DNA of 35,156 nt from Nitrospira sp. CG24E (GCA_002869895.2 NEWP02000034.1:1-35156), one strand, 5' to 3'; positions 1-8,681 are shown, counted from the stretch's first letter. Notes: a model not told the origin generated them from the sequence alone. Numbers and translations: made by a program.

Positions 1-71
1 GCGCAGCGATCCGTTTCATGACGTCGGCGCCCGTGCCGGTGGTCCACATAATGGGAAGCAACCCGCCCATA
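1..71 (-). pseudogene. CusA C-terminal fragment (partial, runs off the window)
   Basis: These 71 bases repeat 1925-1995 of the complete cusA with one mismatch (position 56). On the minus strand they read in frame as MGGLLPIMWTTGTGADVMKR, which corresponds to residues about 980-1003 of CusA. The match stops abruptly at 71/72. Upstream of it the same frame stays open back to the DUF4396 stop codon at 194-196, but the roughly 40 intervening codons are His/Asp-rich and not CusA-like. No full-length gene can therefore begin here. It is either a broken second cusA or the junction of a rearrangement. How far the copy continues leftwards cannot be seen. Confidence 0.75.
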
Positions 72-106
72 TCGTCTTGCAGCTCGAACTGGCAATGGAG
101 ATCACA

Positions 107-138
107 AGAGCGATCGTGGTCATGACTATGATCGCTCT
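107..138. repeat. 32-base near-perfect palindrome
   Basis: Nine-base perfect arms (AGAGCGATC / GATCGCTCT) enclose a second palindrome, GTCATGAC. In total 14 of 16 positions pair. It lies between the DUF4396 gene and the cusA fragment. It could be an operator, a cruciform or an mRNA hairpin; no known operator was recognised. Confidence 0.6.
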
Positions 139-193
139 TGCTCGCCTGAGGGTGTCGATCTTCGCCCCGTCTATCCTCCCATCGACGTGCGGT

Positions 194-787
194 TCAGTGA
201 ACATGATGCGCGTGCACCAAGGCATGGCCTTTCCCACGTGCAATCAACCAGCGGTTTACCGGATACGCAGCGGCTCCCGCCAGCACTAATGACACCGCAA
301 GGCTGCTCCAGAATAACGGATCGAGCAAACCGGCCTCCATCGCGCCGGGAATTACCAGCATGATTGCATTATCCACGAATTCCATCGCCGTCATGGACAG
401 GGTATCGGATGCGAAGGCCAAGCCGAGTGCAGCGCTCCAAGCCATACCTGCGCGGCGCAACGGCCAGATGGTCATGCCGTAGCCGAAGAGAAATGCCAGC
501 GTCACAGCAAGTGCGACCGTCGGCCAATTCGCCCATCCAAGTGTTGTGCCTATCACCATGCCGAGGACTTCGCCGATGGTGCAACCCGTCAAGCAATGCA
601 GGGTCGCCATAACGGCGGTCCGGCTGAGAGACGCCGCCTCATGCCTCTCTCCATGATGCCCGTGATGTTCGTGGCGTCGATGGTCCTCATGCTCGGTATG
701 GTGCCGCTCCTGCCGGTTCGGCTTGGCGCAGCAAGAGTTCGGTTCTTCTTCGTGCGATAGTGTGGCGGCGGATTCGAGCTGCAACAT
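194..787 (-). CDS. DUF4396 family membrane protein with His-rich N-terminus
   Basis: This 197-residue protein has a soluble N-terminus with a Cys pair (C19-C20) and a dense histidine stretch at residues 29-49. Several membrane segments follow, starting with the motif HCLTGC at 64-69. The membrane part matches the DUF4396 family as I recognise it; the family has no established function. The His/Cys-rich head suggests metal binding in the cytoplasm or at the membrane, which is inference. A strong ribosome binding site (AGGGAGG) lies six bases before the ATG. The gene follows the ECF sigma factor by 75 bases on the same strand and sits in a copper-efflux block, so a role in metal homeostasis is plausible but unproven. 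Confidence 0.8.
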   Translation of the reverse strand: MLQLESAATLSHEEEPNSCCAKPNRQERHHTEHEDHRRHEHHGHHGERHEAASLSRTAVMATLHCLTGCTIGEVLGMVIGTTLGWANWPTVALAVTLAFLFGYGMTIWPLRRAGMAWSAALGLAFASDTLSMTAMEFVDNAIMLVIPGAMEAGLLDPLFWSSLAVSLVLAGAAAYPVNRWLIARGKGHALVHAHHVH

Positions 788-862
788 GTGAAACCTCCCT
801 GTGAGTAGTGAAGTTGTCGTTCACCCTTACAGACGGAGGAGGGAGCGGATTATTACAGTGGG

Positions 863-1480
863 TCAGCAGGTGCAGTTCAGGCAACCATGCTTGGTGCAGA
901 TTCCGCAAGATTGTTCGAGGGTTGCCCGTAGAGCATGGCGCGCCCGGTGGAGGCGGACGGTAAGATTATTGGCGGTCAGTTTCAAGTCTTTGGCTACGGC
1001 AGCCAGCGACTCCCCTTCCAAGTCGATACGCCTGATAAGGTCGGCATAGGACGGACGCATTTCTTTTAGTACGGCTTCAAGACAGGTACAGATAGTTGGA
1101 CGGAGATCGTCCAACGCCGGTGCCTGATCTTCACCTGACGCAACCATCTTCTGAAGCAAGCCATCCACCTTTCGATGATCGGCGGCATGCGACCGGTAAT
1201 AGTCCACCACCACATTGCGCAGGATACGATAGAACCAACTCACGGCGCTTTCGGCTTTCTCCAAATCGCGGTGCCGCTCGACAGCCTTCATCAGACTCTG
1301 CTGCAGCAGATCTTCCACCACCACATCATCGGAGAGCCGCTTGCGCAGGAACGCACGGAGAGCCGATTGTTGTTCCAGCAATCGGTGCGTGAGATCATCT
1401 AATAACCCATCCGCAGCTTGATCTGTCCGTTTCGCCGTAGAGATCGTCTCGACTGCCTGGGATTTCGTTCTATTGACCAT
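863..1480 (-). CDS. ECF-type sigma factor with Cys/His-rich C-terminal tail
   Basis: A 205-residue RNA polymerase sigma-70 family protein of extracytoplasmic-function size. Region 2 spans about residues 41-98 (AVSWFYRILRNVVVDYYRSH is the core-binding and -10 recognition helix). Region 4 spans about 135-190 and contains a helix-turn-helix. After region 4 comes a short tail with C192, C195, H198, C200, C203 and C205, plus C131 and C133 in the linker. A metal-binding cysteine tail recalls CorE-type sigma factors, where such a domain senses copper. Here that is an analogy, not a demonstrated relationship. No anti-sigma gene is adjacent, which fits a self-sensing factor. It lies downstream of cusCBA and upstream of the DUF4396 gene, its likely co-transcribed partner. 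Confidence 0.85.
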   Translation of the reverse strand: MVNRTKSQAVETISTAKRTDQAADGLLDDLTHRLLEQQSALRAFLRKRLSDDVVVEDLLQQSLMKAVERHRDLEKAESAVSWFYRILRNVVVDYYRSHAADHRKVDGLLQKMVASGEDQAPALDDLRPTICTCLEAVLKEMRPSYADLIRRIDLEGESLAAVAKDLKLTANNLTVRLHRARHALRATLEQSCGICTKHGCLNCTC

Positions 1481-1781
1481 CCTGTCGCCTTATCTCATCT
1501 TTCTGTTTCGACGCCAACAATACCCCTAGCACACCTTCTCAAAGATGTGCGGCCACATTGGCACTTCTTTGGCCTGAAACAATACCGATAGGCTACGATT
1601 CCAGGATGATGCTGTCAATCGCCCATCAACGACGTTCTTCATACACGATAATCCAGCCGCCGATGTAGGCGAGTACGCCGCTAATCAGTGATCCTGATGC
1701 TGTCCCGCTCGGCAACAACTTGGATGCCGCTGCTTGCGTCTACACCCGCGAACTCCCTGCAGCAATCTCAATCTGTTACGG
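1481..1781. other. intergenic stretch between cusA and the sigma factor gene
   Basis: No convincing gene is present. At 1520-1529 the + strand reads ATACCCCTAG, which resembles half of a CsoR/RcnR-family operator and shares TATGGGG/TAGGGG-TAT character with the site upstream of the cus operon. On the minus strand 1626-1718 could encode a 30-residue peptide from a TTG codon, ending in a hydrophobic stretch (SLISGVLAYIGGWIIVYEERR is 21 residues; its core is GVLAYIGGWIIV). It has no clear ribosome binding site and may be the tail of a lost membrane protein gene. Confidence 0.4.
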
Positions 1782-4700
1782 CTACTCTGATTTAGCTATG
1801 TGATGAGATGGCACATCCAGCGGTTGATCCACTGCTTGAATGGATCGGCTTCGCCACAAGGCATACAGGACCGGAATGACGATCAGCGTCAGGATGGTCG
1901 AGCTGACCATACCTCCGATCATCGGCGCAGCGATCCGTTTCATGACGTCGGCGCCCGTGCCGGTGGTCCACATAATGGGGAGCAACCCGCCCATAATCGC
2001 CGCGACCGTCATCATCTTCGGGCGCACTCGCTGGACTGCGCCCTCCATGATGGCTTCGCGCAAGTCATGAACCGTCGCCATGCGGCCTTCACGTACCCGC
2101 TGCTCATAGGCCTCGTCGAGATAGACGAGCATGACGACCCCCGTCTCTGCAGCCACGCCGGCCAGGGCGATGATGCCGACCCAGACCGCCACGCTCATGT
2201 TATAACCCAGATAGTCGAGATACCAGATGGCCCCGATTGCGGCGAAGGGGACGGACAGGAGCACGATCAGCGACTTCACGAGCGAACCGAAGTTGAGATA
2301 GAGCAGCAAGAGAATGATCCCGATGGTGACTGGGACGACCAGCCTCAACCGTTCCTCTGCCCGCACCAGATGCTCGTATTGACCAGCCCAGATCAGCCGG
2401 TATCCAGGAGGTAATGCCACCTTGTCTCGCACCGTACGCTGAGCCTCTTCGACGTAGCCCCGAAGGTCACGGCCGCTGACCGAGACCGAAACTAAGCCGG
2501 CCAAGGCCCCTGCCTCATCCGCAAGCGACGGCGGCCCCTGCGTAATGACCAGATCGGCAACTTGTGCGAGCGGAATCTGTGCCCCGCCCGGCGTGGGAAT
2601 GAGCACCCGCTTGAGCCGATCCGGGTCGTCACGCAGCTCACGCTTATAACGCACATTGACGGGATACCGTTCCCGCCCTTCAACCATGGTCGTCACGGTC
2701 TCGCCGCCGATGGCCGAGGTGATCAACGCTTGCACGTCTCCCACCGCCAGACCATAACGGGCTGCTTCGCGTCGGTTCACGATGATGTCCAGGTAATAGC
2801 CTTCATTCAGCCGCTCGGCAAAGGCACTTTTTGTGCCCGGCACAGTCCCCAAGACCTGTTCGATCTCAATGCCGATGCGTTCGATCGTCTTCAAGTCCGG
2901 TCCCAGGACTTTGATGCCGACCGGGCTTCGCACACCGGTCGTGATCATCTCGGTGCGAGTCTGAATCGGCATCCACCAGATGTTCGGAAATCCTGGAATA
3001 TGCAGTTTGGCATCCATCTCATCCAAGAGCCGATCCCAGGTCATGCCGGGCCGCCATTGCGCTTCCGGTTTGAGAGTCACTGTGATCTCCGCCATGCCGA
3101 CAAAAGCCGGATCGGTGGCAGTCGGGGCCTTCCCCATTTTTCCGAATACCCGTTCCACCTCCGGGAAGGTCGTGAGCAATTGATCCTGGACCTGCAAGAC
3201 CTTGGCAGATTCAGGAATCGAAAGGCCTGGGACAGTGGTCGGCATGTAGAGAATAGTCCCCTCATTGAGCGGCGGCATGAATTCCGCGCCGAGGCGGGAA
3301 AAGATCGGCACGGTGAATCCCACCACCACCACCGCCAATGCGAGCGTCAGCCACCGGACGCGCAACGCGACAGAAAGGATAGGCCGATACAAGGCGATTA
3401 ATAGTCGGTTCAACGGATTCTTGACCTCCGCTCTGATGCGCCCTCTGATAAGCAAAACCATCAGGACAGGCGCCAAGGTCACAGACAGGGCTGTAGCGAA
3501 CAACATCGAGAAGGTCTTGGTGTAGGCCAGGGGCGTGAACAGTCGGCCTTCCTGCGATTCCAATGCGAAGATCGGCAGGAACGAGACGGCGATTACGAGC
3601 AACGAGAAGAACAGAGGACGGCCGACTTCTTTGGCTGCTGCAATAATCGTCTCGATCCTGTCTGTGTGTGGAGACTGCTCCAACCGCTTGTGCGCGTTCT
3701 CCACCATGACAATGGCGGCGTCCACCATCGCGCCGATAGCAATGGCAATCCCACCGAGCGACATGATGCTGGAGGTGATGTTCAAGTAGGCCATCGGGAT
3801 GAAGGCGAGCAGCACAGCCACCGGCAAAATGAGAATCGCCACCAGGGCGCTACGCAGGTGAAAGAGGAAGACGATCGCGACCAGGCTGACGATGATACTC
3901 TCCTCCACGAGCTTCTCGCGGAGCACGGCAATGGCCCGATGAATGAGATCGGACCGGTCATAGGTGGGCACAACGTGGACACCCTTCGGCAGGGCCGGTG
4001 TAATTTCATCCAGCCTGGCTTTGATCCGTTCGATCACGGAGAGTGCATTTTCTCCGGCCCTCATGATCACGATGCCGCCGACCGTCTGCCCCTTGCCGTC
4101 CAACTCGGCGACACCCCGCCGCTGGTCCGACCCGATTTGGACATGGGCGATATCCCGGATCAGGATAGGCGTGCCGCGGCCATCGGTTCCGACGGGGATC
4201 AGCTCGATATCGTCGATCGAGCGCAAGTAGCCCCTCCCTCGAATTACATATTCCGTCCCGGCCATTTCCAAGACACGGCCGCTCACTTCCGCATTGCTGT
4301 TCCGGACCGCCTCGATGATCGTCTTAATCGGTAGCTTGTAGGCAGCCAACGTGTTCGGATCCACTTCGATTTGATACTGTTTGACGAACCCGCCGACCGC
4401 CGACACTTCTGCGACACCTGGCACACTTTCCAGCTGGTAGCGCAGATACCAATCTTGCAGACTCCGGAGCTGCGCCAGGTCGTGCGTGCCGGACTCATCG
4501 ACCAGCGCATACTGATAGACCCACCCGACGCCGGTCGCGTCGGGACCGAGCGCCGGCGAGACACCGGAGGGCAACCTCCCAGTCAGCTTCTGCATATATT
4601 CCAATACACGACTCCTGGCCCAATACAGGTCCGTCCGGTCTTCGAAGATCACATAGACATAAGAAACCCCGTATTCTGAGACCCCCCGCACCCGTTTGAC

Positions 4701-4934
4701 CCTTGGCCCAGCCAGCAGAGAGGTGACGATCGGATAGGTGACCTGGTCTTCAATCAACGTAGGACTGCGCCCAGGCCACTCGGTGTAGATGATCACCTGG
4801 GTATCGGACAGGTCAGGAATCGCATCCAGCGGAACTCGAAATCCCGCCCACAGACCCCCCGCCGCCAATAGCAGTACGCAGAGAATGACCAGGATCGGAT
4901 TGCGGGCGCTTCCTTCAATGAGTCGTGCAATCAT
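1782..4934 (-). CDS. cusA: Cu(I)/Ag(I) efflux RND transporter CusA
   Basis: A 1050-residue inner-membrane RND proton antiporter of the heavy-metal-efflux class, full length for the family. It is the pump of a CusCBA complex that drives monovalent copper or silver from periplasm or cytoplasm to the outside. The three methionines that carry metal in E. coli CusA have counterparts at M564 (LYMPTTVPG), M614 (VGMAEITVTLKP) and M663 (TEMITTGVRSP). The TM4 motif GAMVDAAIVMVENAHK fits the CusA-like group rather than the divalent CzcA group. Its ATG lies six bases after the cusB stop, so translational coupling is likely. Part of its 3' region is duplicated at the left edge of the window. Confidence 0.95.
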   Translation of the reverse strand: MIARLIEGSARNPILVILCVLLLAAGGLWAGFRVPLDAIPDLSDTQVIIYTEWPGRSPTLIEDQVTYPIVTSLLAGPRVKRVRGVSEYGVSYVYVIFEDRTDLYWARSRVLEYMQKLTGRLPSGVSPALGPDATGVGWVYQYALVDESGTHDLAQLRSLQDWYLRYQLESVPGVAEVSAVGGFVKQYQIEVDPNTLAAYKLPIKTIIEAVRNSNAEVSGRVLEMAGTEYVIRGRGYLRSIDDIELIPVGTDGRGTPILIRDIAHVQIGSDQRRGVAELDGKGQTVGGIVIMRAGENALSVIERIKARLDEITPALPKGVHVVPTYDRSDLIHRAIAVLREKLVEESIIVSLVAIVFLFHLRSALVAILILPVAVLLAFIPMAYLNITSSIMSLGGIAIAIGAMVDAAIVMVENAHKRLEQSPHTDRIETIIAAAKEVGRPLFFSLLVIAVSFLPIFALESQEGRLFTPLAYTKTFSMLFATALSVTLAPVLMVLLIRGRIRAEVKNPLNRLLIALYRPILSVALRVRWLTLALAVVVVGFTVPIFSRLGAEFMPPLNEGTILYMPTTVPGLSIPESAKVLQVQDQLLTTFPEVERVFGKMGKAPTATDPAFVGMAEITVTLKPEAQWRPGMTWDRLLDEMDAKLHIPGFPNIWWMPIQTRTEMITTGVRSPVGIKVLGPDLKTIERIGIEIEQVLGTVPGTKSAFAERLNEGYYLDIIVNRREAARYGLAVGDVQALITSAIGGETVTTMVEGRERYPVNVRYKRELRDDPDRLKRVLIPTPGGAQIPLAQVADLVITQGPPSLADEAGALAGLVSVSVSGRDLRGYVEEAQRTVRDKVALPPGYRLIWAGQYEHLVRAEERLRLVVPVTIGIILLLLYLNFGSLVKSLIVLLSVPFAAIGAIWYLDYLGYNMSVAVWVGIIALAGVAAETGVVMLVYLDEAYEQRVREGRMATVHDLREAIMEGAVQRVRPKMMTVAAIMGGLLPIMWTTGTGADVMKRIAAPMIGGMVSSTILTLIVIPVLYALWRSRSIQAVDQPLDVPSHHIAKSE

Positions 4935-4940
4935 GATGGA

Positions 4941-6671
4941 TTACATGCCGCCGGACACCGAGAACTGAAATTTTTCGGCAACTGGCGCTTTCCCTGGTAC
5001 CGTCGCGTTGACCGTCACCACCCAGGTGCCACCCATGCCGAACAGCACATTCCCTTCATAGACCCCATCCTTGATATGGCGAACCGCCGCCTTGGAGTCC
5101 ATCATGCCCGGCATCGGCATCGTATAGACGAACACAACTTGTGCATTGGTCACCGGCTTGCCTGCTGAATCTGTGATCGTCAGCTTGAGCGGCGCCATAC
5201 CAGGCCTGAGGGTTTCCGATACCGTCGCGAGAGAAAGAGTGAGTCCGTTCACCTGATGGGTCTGAGCCCCTGAAGCGCTTCCCTTTCCCATGTCCATGCC
5301 CGGCATATTTTCCATCCCCTTCATGCCTTGCATGCCCTTCATCCCCTCCATACCCTCCATACCCTTCATGTCTCCCATCGGCATGCCTTTCATGCCCTCC
5401 ATACCCCCTTGCCCCATGTCCATCCCTTCCATCTTGCCCTCATACGCGCCGCGCATCTGCCAATCGCCCATGCCGATCCGGCCCATCATGGCCTGCATGC
5501 TCGACGCCGAAGTCAACTTACTTTCCGCGTCCAACAGAAAATTGGCCGAGGTGACGACCTGATCCCCTTCCTTGATTCCCTCCAGCACTTCAACAGAATC
5601 CTGGCTCCTGCGGCCTAGCTTGACCTGGTAGGGGGTATAGGATCCTTCGCCACGATCCAGAAACACAATTTGGCGAAGTCCCGTGTCCAGCACCGCTTCC
5701 TTGGGAACAACCAACATCCTCGCCGCATCGGTCACCAAGGTGACGGTTCCGAACATGCCGGGCTTCAGCCTGAGTCCAGGATTCGGCAATTCCAACCGTA
5801 CCCGCACGGTGCGGGCCTCGCTATTCAGCGTGGGATAGATGTAGGAAACCTTGCCTTGAAACGTTTCTCCTGGATAGGCGGCGAAGGTGACGGACGCCGG
5901 CTGGTTGAGCGTCACCGCCGCAACCTCGGACTCGTAGATGTCGGCGGAGATCCAGACCTTAGAGAGATCCGCCACCTCATACAAGGTCGTACCAGGCTCC
6001 ACATATTTTCCCGGAACTGCCTCGCGCTTCATGACGATCCCGGAGGACGGGGCGGCGACCATCATCACCGGCTCCGCCTTATCTCGACGTTTCAGTGCAG
6101 CAATTTGCTGATCCGTCACATCCCATAGTCGGAGGCGTTCCCTCGTACTGGCCACGAGGGAATCCGCATTGGCCTTCACTTCAGCGAGGGGACTGGCAGC
6201 CAACCGGCCCTGCATGTTCACGGCAAGAAGATACTCGTCCTGCGTAGCCAGAAGATCCGGCGAGTAGAGAGTAAAGAGGGGTTCGCCTTTGCGGACGGGG
6301 CGACCGATCGAGTCGACAAAGACCTCTCGCACCCACCCGGGAGTCTTCACTGTGACCTGCGTGAAACCACGTTCGTCGTAACCGACCGTACCGACCGCGC
6401 GAATTTCTTGCCCCAGTACCTCGACGCTAGCCGGCGCGCTACGGACTCCGATCAATTGTTTCATCACAGCCGGAACCACCACTGCCCCGGACGGCGACGC
6501 TGACATGCCTTGCATGCCCTGCATAGACATCCCCTTCATATCCATTTGCTTCATATCACCCATCTCAGAGACCTGTCCGTGGGCGGCGAAGAAGCCGGCG
6601 GCAACTCCGGCAATCACGCCGATCGCCACAGTGCCGACGATGAAATGTTTCCTATATGGATGCTGGTCCAT
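4941..6671 (-). CDS. cusB: CusB-type periplasmic adaptor with Met-rich repeat and FixH-like tail
   Basis: The membrane-fusion protein of the Cus pump (576 residues), linking CusA to CusC. A signal anchor lies near residues 10-30. A first Met-rich patch (GDMKQMDMKGMSMQGMQGM) follows. The centre is a standard adaptor with a barrel-sandwich and beta-barrel region (about 75-385). Next comes a second methionine block of 17 Met in about 51 residues (DNA 5281-5430), then a C-terminal beta domain of about 100 residues that resembles FixH/YtkA-type domains. The ATG at 6671 was chosen over a GTG two codons upstream because AAGGAGG lies at the right distance from the ATG and runs up to the GTG. No separate cusF metallochaperone is visible, so the Met-rich blocks may do that job (inference). 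Confidence 0.93.
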   Translation of the reverse strand: MDQHPYRKHFIVGTVAIGVIAGVAAGFFAAHGQVSEMGDMKQMDMKGMSMQGMQGMSASPSGAVVVPAVMKQLIGVRSAPASVEVLGQEIRAVGTVGYDERGFTQVTVKTPGWVREVFVDSIGRPVRKGEPLFTLYSPDLLATQDEYLLAVNMQGRLAASPLAEVKANADSLVASTRERLRLWDVTDQQIAALKRRDKAEPVMMVAAPSSGIVMKREAVPGKYVEPGTTLYEVADLSKVWISADIYESEVAAVTLNQPASVTFAAYPGETFQGKVSYIYPTLNSEARTVRVRLELPNPGLRLKPGMFGTVTLVTDAARMLVVPKEAVLDTGLRQIVFLDRGEGSYTPYQVKLGRRSQDSVEVLEGIKEGDQVVTSANFLLDAESKLTSASSMQAMMGRIGMGDWQMRGAYEGKMEGMDMGQGGMEGMKGMPMGDMKGMEGMEGMKGMQGMKGMENMPGMDMGKGSASGAQTHQVNGLTLSLATVSETLRPGMAPLKLTITDSAGKPVTNAQVVFVYTMPMPGMMDSKAAVRHIKDGVYEGNVLFGMGGTWVVTVNATVPGKAPVAEKFQFSVSGGM

Positions 6672-6697
6672 GTGCACCTCCTTGATACGTGATGATG

Positions 6698-7987
6698 TTA
6701 GCTCTGCCGATCGAGCGTGACACCGACAACCTGCTCAAGTTCCGCCAACCTATACTGGCGGTCCACGAGAGCCTTGAAATACTCAAGCTGAAACCCCCGC
6801 CAGGTCCGCTGGGTATCGATCAGGTCTAAGAAACCCGCTTTGCCCGCACGATACCCGACGCGCGCCGATTCCAGGCTCTGCTCGGCCTGTGGCAAGATGG
6901 TGGTGCGGTACAACGTCGCCACTTGGTCAGTCGCCCGGAGCTTGGCCAGGAGGTCGTTGATCTGAAACCTGGTCATGTTTTCTAAGGTATGTTGCTGTGC
7001 CTGCGCGACCGAAACTGCAGCCTCTGCTTCCTGTACTCCCGCGTCGTACTTCGGCTTAGTCCAAAACGCGAACGGGAGACTCATTGCCACATAGGCGCCG
7101 AATCCATCGTTAGCCTGATAGTTCTGGAAGCGCTGAAACGCCACGTTGAAGTCCGGGTAGTATTGACGCTGGGCCAGCGCACGGGACTGCTCGCTCCGCT
7201 GCACATCGAGCTCGGCGGCTTTCAGTTCAGGCCTGTCGTTTAGCGCGAGACTGTGCAGTTTATCGACGGACTCATCGAGTGGCAGTTGAGCGGGCTCCTG
7301 CGCCAAGCCCAAGGGTGTTGAAGGATCCTGATCGAGCAGCGTGTTCAGCACCGCTGCAGCAGTCTTGCGACGCTGTTCCAGGACGGGGAGATATTGAAAC
7401 AGCAGGGAGAGTTCGACTTGGGCCTTGAGGACATCGGCCTGACTTCCTTTGCCTGCGCGGAACTTCGAGTTTGTAATCTCCACAAACTGTCTGAGCAGTT
7501 CAACCTGTTCATGATGAATCTGGACCGCCTTCTGCGCGAGAAAGAGATCGTAGTAGGCCTGCTTCAGACGAGCGATGAGTTCCCGTTCCTTTGCTCGGAC
7601 CAACTGCTCGGTCATATCGGCCGAACGGCTCGCCACATCGCTTTTGAGGGAACGCTTGCCGGGAAAGGGGAGGTTCTGCGAGAGACCAAAAATGCTGTTG
7701 TCTGATCTTGTGGCATTGAACGACTGAGGGAAGTTCCATAACTGGACGGACAGGATTGGGTCATCCAACGACCCAGCCTGGGTAATCCGGCTCGTGGCAA
7801 CTTCCCACTGCTTGCGCGTCGCAACAAGCTCGGGATTTCGAGCCAGAACCTCTTGGATCAATTCCGGCAACACCAGCCTGTTGCGCAGCGTAGGATCAGG
7901 ATCCTGCGCCCTCGACAATCCGCTGCTCAGAAGCAGCATCAGCACTGACGCAACCATCACCCAATGACGTCGGCTATTCGATCTCAT
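6698..7987 (-). CDS. cusC: TolC/CusC family outer-membrane efflux protein
   Basis: A 429-residue outer-membrane channel component of the Cus system. A cleavable signal peptide covers about residues 1-28 (hydrophobic core VMVASVLMLLLSSG, then SRAQ). Two outer-membrane-efflux repeats follow, with the usual long helices rich in Ala, Gln, Glu and Arg and the phrase GLSQNLPFPGKRSLK near the start of the first repeat. The ATG at 7987 is preferred to one 51 bases upstream because GGGAGGT stands seven bases before it and the signal peptide then begins correctly. It is the first pump gene and is followed by cusB after 26 bases. Confidence 0.92.
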   Translation of the reverse strand: MRSNSRRHWVMVASVLMLLLSSGLSRAQDPDPTLRNRLVLPELIQEVLARNPELVATRKQWEVATSRITQAGSLDDPILSVQLWNFPQSFNATRSDNSIFGLSQNLPFPGKRSLKSDVASRSADMTEQLVRAKERELIARLKQAYYDLFLAQKAVQIHHEQVELLRQFVEITNSKFRAGKGSQADVLKAQVELSLLFQYLPVLEQRRKTAAAVLNTLLDQDPSTPLGLAQEPAQLPLDESVDKLHSLALNDRPELKAAELDVQRSEQSRALAQRQYYPDFNVAFQRFQNYQANDGFGAYVAMSLPFAFWTKPKYDAGVQEAEAAVSVAQAQQHTLENMTRFQINDLLAKLRATDQVATLYRTTILPQAEQSLESARVGYRAGKAGFLDLIDTQRTWRGFQLEYFKALVDRQYRLAELEQVVGVTLDRQS

Positions 7988-8144
7988 GGCAATGACCTCC
8001 CAAAGTTCCCACATGTTCAAAGCCCTGTCTGTGCTCATGCCCTAGGTGGCCAAGAGAACTGGACGATAGGCCGGTCGCTCAAACTGAGCGTCGAACGGCA
8101 CACGTGATAGCAAAGGAGCGATTACGCGGTATGGGAGAGGAAGA

Positions 8145-8516
8145 TCAGATGCGAAGCACCGAAATCTTGAGCAGGAGATCCTGCGGAGGACCGACTATAG
8201 GATGATCGGTCAAGCGGCTGCTGGGTGAAGTGAGGACAGCAAGAAGTGCTAATGAGGCTGTGTCTTCGGAACAGATCGTCTGGGAATCACTACTGAGTTG
8301 GAGCTTATCGATGGACTGTACGCTGAGTGTCTTGAATGCATCGCATAACTGGTAGACCGGTTGCTCATCTGGAGTCGAGCAGCCCTTCTCCATTGTAGAG
8401 GCCGTGACGCTATTCACCGGCAGGAGGCAGGCATAGGCATTGAAGCTCACTGCGAAAAAGAGCACGACGAGTGTGCAGGCCAGGACCGAAAGGGAGCGAT
8501 GAGATAAAACTCGCAT
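8145..8516 (-). CDS. small secreted protein upstream of cusCBA, function unknown
   Basis: A 123-residue protein with a clear N-terminal signal peptide (hydrophobic core VLACTLVVLFFAVSFNAYA). The mature part has Cys residues in the phrases YACLLP, EKGCSTP, YQLCDAF and TICSED, consistent with periplasmic disulfides or metal contacts. There is no methionine-rich motif, so it is not an obvious CusF. It is the first gene of the apparent cus transcription unit, 157 bases ahead of cusC, so a role in copper handling is a reasonable guess. I recognise no domain. Confidence 0.65.
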   Translation of the reverse strand: MRVLSHRSLSVLACTLVVLFFAVSFNAYACLLPVNSVTASTMEKGCSTPDEQPVYQLCDAFKTLSVQSIDKLQLSSDSQTICSEDTASLALLAVLTSPSSRLTDHPIVGPPQDLLLKISVLRI

Positions 8517-8522
8517 GGCGTT

Positions 8523-8567
8523 ACTCTACCCCTCTCCATCCCAGCCGTCAACCGTATACCCCATACG
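8523..8567 (-). promoter_or_regulatory. putative promoter and inverted repeat ahead of the cus operon
   Basis: On the minus strand TTGACG (8546-8551) and TAGAGT (8523-8528) are separated by 17 bases, a plausible sigma-70 promoter. The -10 ends only six bases before the ATG, so the transcript could be nearly leaderless. Just upstream, 8553-8567 is the inverted repeat CGTAT-ACCCC-ATACG, in an activator-like position. Its TATACCCC core resembles CsoR/RcnR-type boxes, but no such regulator gene lies in the window. Confidence 0.45.
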
Positions 8568-8681
8568 TATAGCCAAGATAGTCTGGTCGTTCTGCTGGGT
8601 GCGGAACAGAAAAGAGGGGATGGGGCCTGATGATCTTCTGTGCTCGCGCAACGCGCGGCTTCCGAAGGATGGGAAGGGAGC

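Noticed and set aside
1626-1718. 30-residue hydrophobic peptide between cusA and the sigma gene
   Set aside because: It needs a TTG start without a ribosome binding site; kept only as a note in the spacer entry.
5290-5618. Long open frames opposite the Met-rich part of cusB (Met/Pro- and His-rich peptides)
   Set aside because: They are mirror images of the ATG-rich tandem codons of cusB and lack ribosome binding sites.
8517-8570. CueR/MerR-type operator ahead of the cus operon
   Set aside because: The dyad lies upstream of the -35 rather than in a 19-base spacer, and the ACCTTCC-type arms are absent.
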